From NCBI GenBank assembly GCA_013362295.1, contig JABFWJ010000380.1, forward strand, positions 1 to 5,102: a stretch of 5,102 nucleotides of DNA, read 5' to 3'. Of the stretch, positions 1-5,102 are shown piece by piece. This DNA comes from Thermoleophilia bacterium (GTDB taxonomy: Bacteria; Actinomycetota; Thermoleophilia; Gaiellales; Gaiellaceae). The notes below the pieces were generated by a model. That model saw nothing but the letters and a program-made list of their open reading frames with translations, had not been told where the DNA came from and made no database searches. Each line of letters begins with the position of its first letter. Position 1 is the stretch's first letter. Made by a program: the position numbers and the translations under genes.

Positions 1-1247
1 CCGAGGACGTCACGTACGGCCTCGATCGTCGTCTCGATCTCCTCGTCGCCGTGAGCGAGCGACGGGAACAGGCACTCGTACTGGCTCGGCGCGACGTAGA
101 TGCCGCGCTCGAGCAGCCCTCGAAAGAGCCGGGCGTAGCCGTCGGTGTCGAGCTCGGTGAACCGCTCGACCGGCTCCTCGCGGCCGGCGAAGAGCGTGAG
201 CATCGCACCGACCCGCTGCACGCGGCCGAACCGCGCGAGCCCGTCCGCGAGACGGGCCGAACGCCGCTCGAGCTCGTCGTACACGCTCGGATCGCGCAGC
301 CGGCGCAGGACGGAGAGGCCGGCCGCCGTCGCGAGCGGGTTCCCGCTCAGCGTGCCGGCCTGGTAGACGGACCCGGCAGGCGCCAGTTCTTCCATCGCAT
401 CCGCGCGGCCGCCGAAGGCGGCGAGCGGCAGGCCGCCGCCCGCGATCTTCCCGAGCACCGTCAGGTCGGGCAGGACCTCGAGCCGCTCCTGCGCGCCGCC
501 GCGCCCGACACGGAAGCCGGAGATCACCTCGTCGAAGATCAGCAGCGCGCCCGACGCGTCGCAGAGGGCGCGCAGCGCCTCCAGGAAGCCGGGCGCCGGC
601 GGGACGCAGCCCATGTTGCCCGCGACCGGCTCGACGATGATCGCGGCGAGCCCGTCGCCGTGACGGCCGACGGCCGCGGTCACGCCCTCGGCGTCGTTGT
701 ACTCGCACACGATCGTGTCCTGCGTGACGCTGCGCGGGACACCCGGCGAGGCCGGGATGCCGAGCGTCGCGAGGCCGGAACCGGCACTCGCGAGGAAGCC
801 GTCGGCGTGGCCGTGGTAGCAGCCGGCGAACTTGATCACGCGGTCGCGCTTCGTGAAGGCACGCGCGAGCCGCACCGCGCTCATCGCCGCCTCGGTCCCG
901 GACGAGACGAGCCGTACACGCTCGACCGACGGCACGGCATCGGCGATCTCGGCGGCGAGCTCGACCTCGCGCTCGGTCGGCGCGCCGAAGCTCGTTCCGT
1001 CGAGCGCCGCCTCGCGCACGGCCGCGACCGTCTCCTCGTCCGCGTGCCCGAAGATCAACGGCCCCCAGGACTGCACCCAGTCGAGCAGCGTGCGTCCGTC
1101 GGCCGTCTCGACCCTCGCGCCGCGCCCGCGCTCGACGAAGAAGGGCTCGTCGAGCCCGACGGCGCGCATCGCGCGCACGGGCGAGTTGACACCGCCGGGG
1201 ATGAGCTGCTGCGCGCGCTGCCAGAGCCCGGACTTCGTGACCCTCAA
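1..1247 (-). CDS. hemL: glutamate-1-semialdehyde 2,1-aminomutase (3' end outside window)
   Basis: This PLP-dependent enzyme converts glutamate-1-semialdehyde to 5-aminolevulinate, the last step of the C5 route to tetrapyrroles, in the cytoplasm. I translated the minus strand by hand. About 415 codons are visible and the frame stays open to the left edge, so only a few C-terminal residues of a usual 420-430 aa protein should be missing. Family landmarks appear in order: IPGGVNSPVRA at residues 16-26, SSGTEA (115-120, cofactor phosphate region), GCYHGHADG (142-150), FDEVISGFR (238-246, with Asp239 for the PLP ring nitrogen) and LGKIAGGGLP (265-274), where Lys267 should form the Schiff base. The start is a TTG overlapping the hemB stop as TTGA, chosen because it gives the normal N-terminal length. 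A CTG two codons upstream (1251-1253) lies closer to the AAGGAG motif and is the alternative. Identity is near certain; the start is moderately sure. Confidence 0.95.
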   Translation of the reverse strand, partial: MRVTKSGLWQRAQQLIPGGVNSPVRAMRAVGLDEPFFVERGRGARVETADGRTLLDWVQSWGPLIFGHADEETVAAVREAALDGTSFGAPTEREVELAAEIADAVPSVERVRLVSSGTEAAMSAVRLARAFTKRDRVIKFAGCYHGHADGFLASAGSGLATLGIPASPGVPRSVTQDTIVCEYNDAEGVTAAVGRHGDGLAAIIVEPVAGNMGCVPPAPGFLEALRALCDASGALLIFDEVISGFRVGRGGAQERLEVLPDLTVLGKIAGGGLPLAAFGGRADAMEELAPAGSVYQAGTLSGNPLATAAGLSVLRRLRDPSVYDELERRSARLADGLARFGRVQRVGAMLTLFAGREEPVERFTELDTDGYARLFRGLLERGIYVAPSQYECLFPSLAHGDEEIETTIEAVRDVL

Positions 1248-2197
1248 AGCCAGGAGGCGAACTCCTTGGCCCAGTACGTGATCACGACGTCCGCACCCGC
1301 GCGGCGGATCGCGGTGAGGCTTTCGGCCGCCGCGGCGCGCTCGTCGAGGTCGCCGGCCGCGGCAGCCGTCTTGATCATCGCGTACTCGCCGCTCACGTTG
1401 TACGCAGCGAGCGGCAGCCGGAAGTGCTCCCGCACGGCTCGCACCACGTCGAGGTACGGCAGCGCGGGCTTGACCATGACCATGTCGGCACCCTCGGCGA
1501 CGTCCTGCTCGCATTCACGCAGCGCCTCACGCACGTTGCCGGGGTCCATCTGGTAACCGCGGCGGTCGCCGAACGCAGGTGCACTGTCGGCGACGTCGCG
1601 GAACGGCCCGTAGAACGCCGACGCGTACTTCGCGGAGTACGCGACGATCGGCGTCTGCGGCAACTGCTCCCGAATCGCGCCGACGCGACCGTCCATCATG
1701 TCGCTCGGACACACGACGTCGGCTCCGGCCTCGACATGCGACACGGCCGTCCGCGCGATCAGATCGAGCGACGCGTCGTTGTCGACCTCGCCGCCCTCGG
1801 TCAGCACGCCGCAGTGCCCGTGCGAGGTGTACTCGCAGAGACAGACGTCGGTGAGGAGCAGCAGCTCGGGGAAACGCTGCCTCAGCGCGCGGAGCGCCTG
1901 CTGGACGACGCCGTCCTCGATCCACGCCCCCGACCCCTCCTCGTCCTTCTCCTCCGGGAGCCCGAAGAGCAGGACGGAGGTGACGCCGAGGCCGAGCAGC
2001 TCGTCGCACTCGCGGACGACGGACTCGACGGTGTGCCGCCCGAGCCCGGGCAGGCGCTCGTTCGGCAGCGCCTCAGGCGCCACGAAGAGCGGCATCACGA
2101 GGTCGTCGACCGAGAGTGAGGTCTCGCGCACGAGGTCGCGCAGCGTCCCGGTGCGGCGGAGGCGGCGGAGGCGGGTGGCGGGGAAGAAGGCGCTCAT
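1244..2197 (-). CDS. hemB: porphobilinogen synthase (delta-aminolevulinic acid dehydratase)
   Basis: HemB condenses two 5-aminolevulinate molecules into porphobilinogen and so uses the product of the next gene, hemL. The 317 aa length fits bacterial HemB. Visible family marks are RLRRLRR near the N-terminus (9-15), the zinc-type cysteine cluster DVCLCEYTSHGHCG with Cys119, Cys121 and Cys129, and the two active-site lysines: Lys190 in AYSAKYASAFYGPFR and Lys243 in VMVKPALPYLD. VSGEYAMIK follows at 268-276. The cysteine cluster points to a zinc-dependent active site, unlike the magnesium-only type that has Asp/Ala there. The ATG overlaps the upstream membrane-protein stop as ATGA, preceded by a purine-rich GAGAAGAAG about 5 bases before the start, which supports translational coupling. 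The stop overlaps the hemL start. Nothing essential appears to be missing. Confidence 0.98.
   Translation of the reverse strand: MSAFFPATRLRRLRRTGTLRDLVRETSLSVDDLVMPLFVAPEALPNERLPGLGRHTVESVVRECDELLGLGVTSVLLFGLPEEKDEEGSGAWIEDGVVQQALRALRQRFPELLLLTDVCLCEYTSHGHCGVLTEGGEVDNDASLDLIARTAVSHVEAGADVVCPSDMMDGRVGAIREQLPQTPIVAYSAKYASAFYGPFRDVADSAPAFGDRRGYQMDPGNVREALRECEQDVAEGADMVMVKPALPYLDVVRAVREHFRLPLAAYNVSGEYAMIKTAAAAGDLDERAAAAESLTAIRRAGADVVITYWAKEFASWL
1262..1267 (-). promoter_or_regulatory. Shine-Dalgarno site of hemL inside the hemB 3' end
   Basis: A perfect AAGGAG lies within the last codons of hemB (Lys311-Glu312). It is 14 bases before the TTG at 1247 and 8 bases before a CTG at 1253. The long gap to TTG suggests either that CTG is used or that hemL is translated by ribosomes finishing hemB and restarting at the overlapping TTGA. 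Confidence 0.5.
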
Positions 2198-3366
2198 GTC
2201 TTCTTCTCAAGCGTACGTGGCTCGACGAGCTCCGTCACGGGTAGAGGTTCTTCGTCGGACCACTTCTCGAGCGTGATCCGGTCGGCGAAGAACTCCCAGA
2301 TCGCACGGCCGACCGCGAGGAGCGGCAGAGCGATCAGCGCGCCCGGGAGCCCGTAGAGCTCGGCCCCGGCGCCCAGCCCGAAGATCACGAGCAGCGGATG
2401 CAGGCGAAGCGCGTTCCCCATCACGTTCGGCACGACGACGTGCCCCTCGATCTGGTGGATGCCGAGGAAGAGCAGCGTCACCCACACCGCCGAGAGCGGA
2501 TGCACGACAAGCGCATACGTGACCGCGGGCACGGCGCCGAGCCACGGGCCGAGGTACGGGATGATCTCCGTCACCGCGACCCACGCGCCGAAGAGGAGCG
2601 CGTACTGCTGCCCGTGCGGAAGCAGGCCGACCGCCGCGAGCGCCCAGAGTCCGACGCCCGCGCTCGTTCCGATGATCAGGCTGAGCGCCGCCTGCCCGCG
2701 CACGTATGACGCGAGCGAACGTTCGATGCTGAGCAGCAGCGGCTGCTCGCCCGGTCGCGGTGGGAAGCGCCGATTGATCGCGCGGCCGAGCCGCTGCATG
2801 TCGAGCAGCATGTAGATCGACACGACGAGCAGCAGCACGACGGAGAACAGCGTCTTCCCGATCGAAATCGCGGCGCCTTCGACGAACGTCACGATCTTGT
2901 GCGTGTACTTGCCGACGTCGCGCTGACGGATCTGCTTCACGAGCTTGTGCCCGCGCTTCTGCACCTTCACCGACTTCAGCCGGTGCGTGTCGAACCAGTG
3001 CTGCAGCCGATCGATGTCGCGGTCGGCCGCCGTCTGTCCGGTCGCCCCGCGACCATGCGTGAAGTACGCGTTGAACCTGTCCGCCGCCGTCTTCGTCTGA
3101 CCGACGACGGCGGTGGCGACTGCGAGGATGACGAGCCCCAGCGCCGCAGCGAACGTCAGGTACACGAGCGCGACCGAAAGGCCGCGGGGCAGCCGCACCT
3201 TCTGCAGCGCGCGCACGAGCGGGTCGAGCAGCAGCGCGACAAGGGCGGCGACCACGAAGAGAAAGACGACGTGAGCAGCAGCGCTCGCCAGCACCCACGC
3301 GAGGACGAGCAGCAGAGGCAGCCCCACCAACTGCATCCAGCGCGGGACCATGATCCTCGTGCTCAT
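2194..3366 (-). CDS. AI-2E/PerM-family polytopic membrane protein
   Basis: This 390 aa protein belongs to the AI-2E transporter (PF01594, formerly UPF0118/PerM) family. About seven or eight hydrophobic segments are visible, near residues 13-30, 33-53, 66-88, 169-189, 226-248, 255-277, 281-302 and 325-352. A basic hydrophilic stretch at about 90-160 follows the third, as is usual in the family. The diagnostic C-terminal block is present: QIEGHVVVPNVMGNALRLHP (305-324), then a Gly-rich helix ending GLPGALIALPLLA (339-351). Family members export varied substrates (AI-2, Na+/H+ exchange and others), so the substrate cannot be named. The frame stays open far upstream, but that part is charged, low-complexity antisense of the neighbouring gene. 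I start at ATG 3366 because translation becomes family-like there and a -10 element sits 7 bases before it. ATG 3351 is an alternative. It heads the hemB-hemL operon, and a link to haem is only inference. Confidence 0.9.
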   Translation of the reverse strand: MSTRIMVPRWMQLVGLPLLLVLAWVLASAAAHVVFLFVVAALVALLLDPLVRALQKVRLPRGLSVALVYLTFAAALGLVILAVATAVVGQTKTAADRFNAYFTHGRGATGQTAADRDIDRLQHWFDTHRLKSVKVQKRGHKLVKQIRQRDVGKYTHKIVTFVEGAAISIGKTLFSVVLLLVVSIYMLLDMQRLGRAINRRFPPRPGEQPLLLSIERSLASYVRGQAALSLIIGTSAGVGLWALAAVGLLPHGQQYALLFGAWVAVTEIIPYLGPWLGAVPAVTYALVVHPLSAVWVTLLFLGIHQIEGHVVVPNVMGNALRLHPLLVIFGLGAGAELYGLPGALIALPLLAVGRAIWEFFADRITLEKWSDEEPLPVTELVEPRTLEKKT

Positions 3367-3373
3367 CGTCGCG

Positions 3374-3379
3374 ATGCTA
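3374..3379 (-). promoter_or_regulatory. -10 element for the membrane protein-hemB-hemL operon, leaderless start
   Basis: Read on the minus strand, TAGCAT matches the TANNNT -10 pattern. Exactly 7 bases (CGCGACG) separate it from the ATG at 3366, so transcription would begin at or next to the start codon. I see no good -35: the hexamer at 17-base spacing is CCGGAG. No strong Shine-Dalgarno precedes the ATG, which fits a leaderless mRNA. Confidence 0.5.
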
Positions 3380-3447
3380 CCCCCGCAGCGCGGCTTCTCC
3401 GGCCGCCGGATTGGGAGTGGAGCTTCGACGACCAGAACGTTGTCGCG

Positions 3448-3476
3448 TTGAAAGCGCGGGAGCCGTTCGCTACGGT
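3448..3476 (+). promoter_or_regulatory. promoter of the LytM-ymdB operon (TTGAAA-N17-TACGGT)
   Basis: TTGAAA at 3448-3453 is followed by a 17-base spacer and TACGGT at 3471-3476, a close match to housekeeping sigma promoters of actinobacteria. The -10 ends 7 bases before the ATG at 3484, so the transcript would start on the A of the start codon. The absence of a well-placed Shine-Dalgarno supports a leaderless message and decides the start of the next gene. Confidence 0.7.
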
Positions 3477-3483
3477 GCCCCGG

Positions 3484-4263
3484 ATGCCGCCCCCGGTGAC
3501 AAACCGGCGCGCCCGCACGGCCCACCGCCGCCACCTCGAGAGGGAACGCCGCCTCCGCCGACTGGCGGTACTCGTCGTGCTCGTCGCGATCGGGCTCGTG
3601 ACCGTGCTCCTCTCGGCGTTCGGAGGCTCGGGCACGCCCGTCCGCACGGCGGCCCCGGCGAGTCCCACCCGGCTCTTGCCGGCGGGCCCGCCGCAGCCGG
3701 AGATCGTCGCGCGGCTCTCGAACCTGCACCTCCAGCTCCCGGTCAGCCAGTCGCGCGTGACCGCGATCGGCTACCAGGGCGGTAGCGACGGCGCGCTCGC
3801 TCTGGCACCGCTCGGCACCCAGGTCAACCAGGGCCTCCTGACGCGAGTCGTGCACAAGATCTTCGGCAGCTCGAACGGCCGGCCGCGCTGGTACCAGCTG
3901 GCCGGTGGCGAAGGACCAGGGACGTCGGCGATCGACGTCGGCGCGGCACCCGGCACCGACGTGTACTCGCCGGTCGACGGGATCGTCGTCGCGATCGACG
4001 ACGTGATGCTGAACGGCCGCACGTACGGCTCACGCGTCGACATCCAGCCGTCGGGCGCGCCGTCCCTCGACGTGACCGTCTCGCACGTGCGCGTCGACCC
4101 CTCACTGGCGGTCGGCGCGCCCGTCACCTCCGCCGGCTCGCAGCTCGGAGCGGTCGTCGACTTCTCGCACGCCGAGCGCCAGGCGCTCTCTCGTTACACC
4201 AACGACGCAGGCAACCACGTCGTCGTCGAGGTCCACCCCGCGGCGACGCTGTCGCTGTCCTAG
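3484..4263 (+). CDS. membrane-anchored protein with degenerate LytM/M23 domain
   Basis: The 259 aa product has a strongly basic N-terminus (residues 8-26), one membrane segment (about 27-46, a likely signal anchor), an Ala/Pro-rich linker to about 75, an uncharacterised segment (75-145) with LHLQLPVSQSRVTAIGY, and a C-terminal fold resembling LytM peptidase M23. The M23 match rests on IDVGAAPGTDVYSPVDGIVV (150-169), the SH at 200-201 and NHVVVEVH (244-251). Active M23 enzymes use HxxxD and HxH. Here the first His position is Thr147 and the last is Val247, so only Asp151 remains of the three zinc ligands, together with His201 and His245. I infer a non-catalytic extracytoplasmic domain, perhaps binding peptidoglycan or regulating another hydrolase as EnvC and NlpD do. 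The ATG is chosen from the leaderless promoter; GTG 3475 is in frame, and the longer upstream open frame is antisense to the divergent gene. The stop lies 11 bases before the next gene. Confidence 0.82.
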   Translation: MPPPVTNRRARTAHRRHLERERRLRRLAVLVVLVAIGLVTVLLSAFGGSGTPVRTAAPASPTRLLPAGPPQPEIVARLSNLHLQLPVSQSRVTAIGYQGGSDGALALAPLGTQVNQGLLTRVVHKIFGSSNGRPRWYQLAGGEGPGTSAIDVGAAPGTDVYSPVDGIVVAIDDVMLNGRTYGSRVDIQPSGAPSLDVTVSHVRVDPSLAVGAPVTSAGSQLGAVVDFSHAERQALSRYTNDAGNHVVVEVHPAATLSLS

Positions 4264-4268
4264 AAAGG
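4264..4268 (+). promoter_or_regulatory. Shine-Dalgarno site of the ymdB-like gene
   Basis: AAAGG directly follows the TAG of the LytM-like gene and lies 6 bases before the GTG at 4275. It supports this GTG as the start and translation from a shared mRNA. Confidence 0.6.
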
Positions 4269-4274
4269 CCGCTC

Positions 4275-5039
4275 GTGAAAATCCTGTTCGTCGCCGACGT
4301 GTTCGGCGCGCCCGGGCGGCGGGCGGTCGAGACGCGCCTCCCGGCGCTCCGGCGCGAGCTCGGCGCCGACTTCTGCATCGTCAACGGCGAGAACGCCGCC
4401 GCCGGCCGCGGGATCACCGCCAAGCTCGCGGACAAGATCCTCGCCAGCGGCGCCGACGTGATCACGCTCGGGAACTGGACGTGGGGGCAGCCGGGGTTCG
4501 CGCCGTACCTCTCGGGCAGCGAGCGCGTGCTGCGCCCGGCGAACCTCTCGCCGCAGACGCCCGGAACCGGGCTCGCCGTGCACGACGGCGTGGCGGTGAT
4601 CAGCCTGCTCGGCTCGTTCGCGCTCGATCCGTTCGAGAGCGCCTTCATCGCCGTCGACCGGCTCGTCGAGCGGGCGAGGGCGCGAACACCGGTGATCGTG
4701 GTCGACTTCCACGCCGAGGCGACGAGCGAGAAGGTCGCGATGGCCCGCTATCTCGACGGACGCGTGACGGCCGTGCTCGGCACGCACACGCACGTTCAGA
4801 CGAGCGACGCGCGGGTGCTCAGGGGCGGGACCGCGGCGATCACCGACGCCGGCATGACGGGCCCGCACGACTCCATCATCGGCAGCGACGAGCACAACGC
4901 GCTCAAGCGCTTCCTCACCGGCATGCCGACGAGGCTCGAGCCGGCGACCGGCGACGTGCGGCTCGAGGGCGCGCTCGTCGAATGCGACGCGGAGGGCCGT
5001 GCGACGAGCTGCACGGCCGTGCGGGTGGAAGTCGACTAG
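4275..5039 (+). CDS. ymdB: YmdB-family metallophosphoesterase with altered GNH motif
   Basis: This 254 aa cytoplasmic protein matches the YmdB/TIGR00282 family of calcineurin-like phosphoesterases. Bacillus subtilis YmdB hydrolyses cyclic nucleotides and affects biofilm formation. The metal ligands expected from YmdB are all visible: Asp8 in FVADVFGAPGR, Glu39 and Asn40 in VNGENAA, Asn67, His146 in VVDFHAEATSEK, and His171 and His173 in LGTHTHVQTSD. The C-terminal part has the family block TDAGMTGPHDSIIG (190-203). The oddity is GNWTW at 66-70, where the family usually reads GNHTW: the His expected to act as general acid is Trp68. The protein may therefore have low or altered activity, or bind a ligand without hydrolysing it. 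GTG is the start, with AAAGG 6 bases upstream. The gene follows the LytM-like gene by 11 bases and is probably co-transcribed. Family assignment is very sure; activity is unknown. Confidence 0.93.
   Translation: MKILFVADVFGAPGRRAVETRLPALRRELGADFCIVNGENAAAGRGITAKLADKILASGADVITLGNWTWGQPGFAPYLSGSERVLRPANLSPQTPGTGLAVHDGVAVISLLGSFALDPFESAFIAVDRLVERARARTPVIVVDFHAEATSEKVAMARYLDGRVTAVLGTHTHVQTSDARVLRGGTAAITDAGMTGPHDSIIGSDEHNALKRFLTGMPTRLEPATGDVRLEGALVECDAEGRATSCTAVRVEVD
5027..5031 (+). promoter_or_regulatory. possible Shine-Dalgarno site for the gene at the right edge
   Basis: GGAAG within the last codons of the ymdB-like gene lies 9 bases before the GTG at 5041. It is a reasonable ribosome site but weak evidence on its own. 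Confidence 0.35.
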
Positions 5040-5040
5040 C

Positions 5041-5102
5041 GTGGCGGGCGTGCTCGAGGTACTGGAGCGGCCAGGATCGCGCACCGAGGTGCTCGCGGAC
5101 CT
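5041..5102 (+). CDS. start of an unidentified downstream gene (3' end outside window)
   Basis: An open frame begins with GTG one base after the ymdB-like stop and stays open for the remaining 62 bases, reading MAGVLEVLERPGSRTEVLAD when the GTG is taken as Met. GTG 5050 is an alternative start. The short spacing and a GGAAG 9 bases upstream fit a third gene of the operon. Twenty residues do not allow a family call, and an open frame this short is expected by chance in high-GC DNA, so the call rests mainly on position. Confidence 0.4.
   Translation, partial: MAGVLEVLERPGSRTEVLAD

Larger units (their letters stand above)
3367..3483. other. divergent intergenic promoter region
   Basis: This 117-base gap is the only true non-coding stretch in the window. 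It separates the two divergent transcription units and holds a candidate -10 for the left operon at its left end and a -35/-10 pair for the right operon at its right end. The middle (about 3385-3447) contains a GC-rich CCGGCCGCCGG run and no clear operator-like repeat. Any regulator binding here could affect both units. Confidence 0.6.

Noticed and set aside
10..708. 232-codon minus-strand open frame overlapping hemL in another frame
   Set aside because: It is an Arg-rich shadow; the true hemL frame is open across the same region and holds the catalytic Lys and PLP motifs.
51..1556. 501-codon open frame on the plus strand opposite hemL and hemB
   Set aside because: Its translation is Arg/Glu/Ala-rich low complexity, typical of a high-GC antisense shadow. 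The minus strand carries two clear enzyme genes throughout.
2150..2182. GGCGGAGGCGGCGG-type repeat near the hemB start
   Set aside because: It encodes the RLRRLRR stretch usual at the HemB N-terminus and is explained by codon choice, not by a separate repeat element.
3390..3411. Possible hairpin or operator in the intergenic CGGCTTCTCCGGCCGCCGG run
   Set aside because: The stem is only about four base pairs and there is no U-tract or clear symmetry, so it is ordinary for this base composition.
2899..3483. Upstream extension of the LytM-like gene to position 2899
   Set aside because: The extension is antisense to the AI-2E-family gene and reads as low-complexity charged sequence. The promoter at 3448-3476 lies inside it, so the gene starts near 3484.
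3367..3855. N-terminal extension of the AI-2E-family protein to position 3855
   Set aside because: The extra 163 residues are charged, lack family similarity and are antisense to the LytM-like gene. The family-like sequence and the -10 element both point to ATG 3366.
4260..5084. 274-codon minus-strand open frame opposite the ymdB-like gene
   Set aside because: It is His/Arg-rich shadow sequence without motifs, while the plus strand has the full set of YmdB metal ligands.

Overview
The window is a dense, high-GC (about 70% by eye) bacterial chromosomal segment. There are five genes in two divergent groups, with one true intergenic gap of 117 bases (3367-3483). Codon use biased to G/C in third positions, 4-base gene overlaps, GTG/TTG starts and two apparently leaderless promoters (TANNNT ending 7 bases before an ATG) suggest an actinobacterium. 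A deep lineage such as Thermoleophilia is my guess from overall style; it is not demonstrated.

Left group, minus strand, transcribed from 3366 towards 1: an AI-2E/PerM-type polytopic membrane protein (390 aa), then hemB (porphobilinogen synthase, 317 aa), then hemL (glutamate-1-semialdehyde aminomutase, running off the left edge). The three genes overlap by 4 bases at each junction (ATGA, then TTGA), so they form a tightly coupled operon. HemL makes 5-aminolevulinate from glutamate-1-semialdehyde (C5 route) and HemB condenses two of these into porphobilinogen, so the two enzymes catalyse consecutive steps of tetrapyrrole synthesis. The role of the membrane protein at the head of the operon is unknown.

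Right group, plus strand, from 3484: a membrane-anchored protein with a degenerate LytM/M23 domain (259 aa); 11 bases later a YmdB-family metallophosphoesterase (254 aa); and then the first 20 codons of a possible third gene reaching the right edge. The first two show active-site departures. The LytM domain lacks two of the three expected zinc ligands. The YmdB homologue keeps all seven metal ligands but has Trp in place of the His of its GNH motif.

I saw no RNA genes, mobile elements, CRISPR arrays or convincing terminators. The clearest candidates for unusual biology are the two altered active sites in adjacent co-directional genes and the compact pair of divergent leaderless promoters. I did not find a wholly new multi-gene system.
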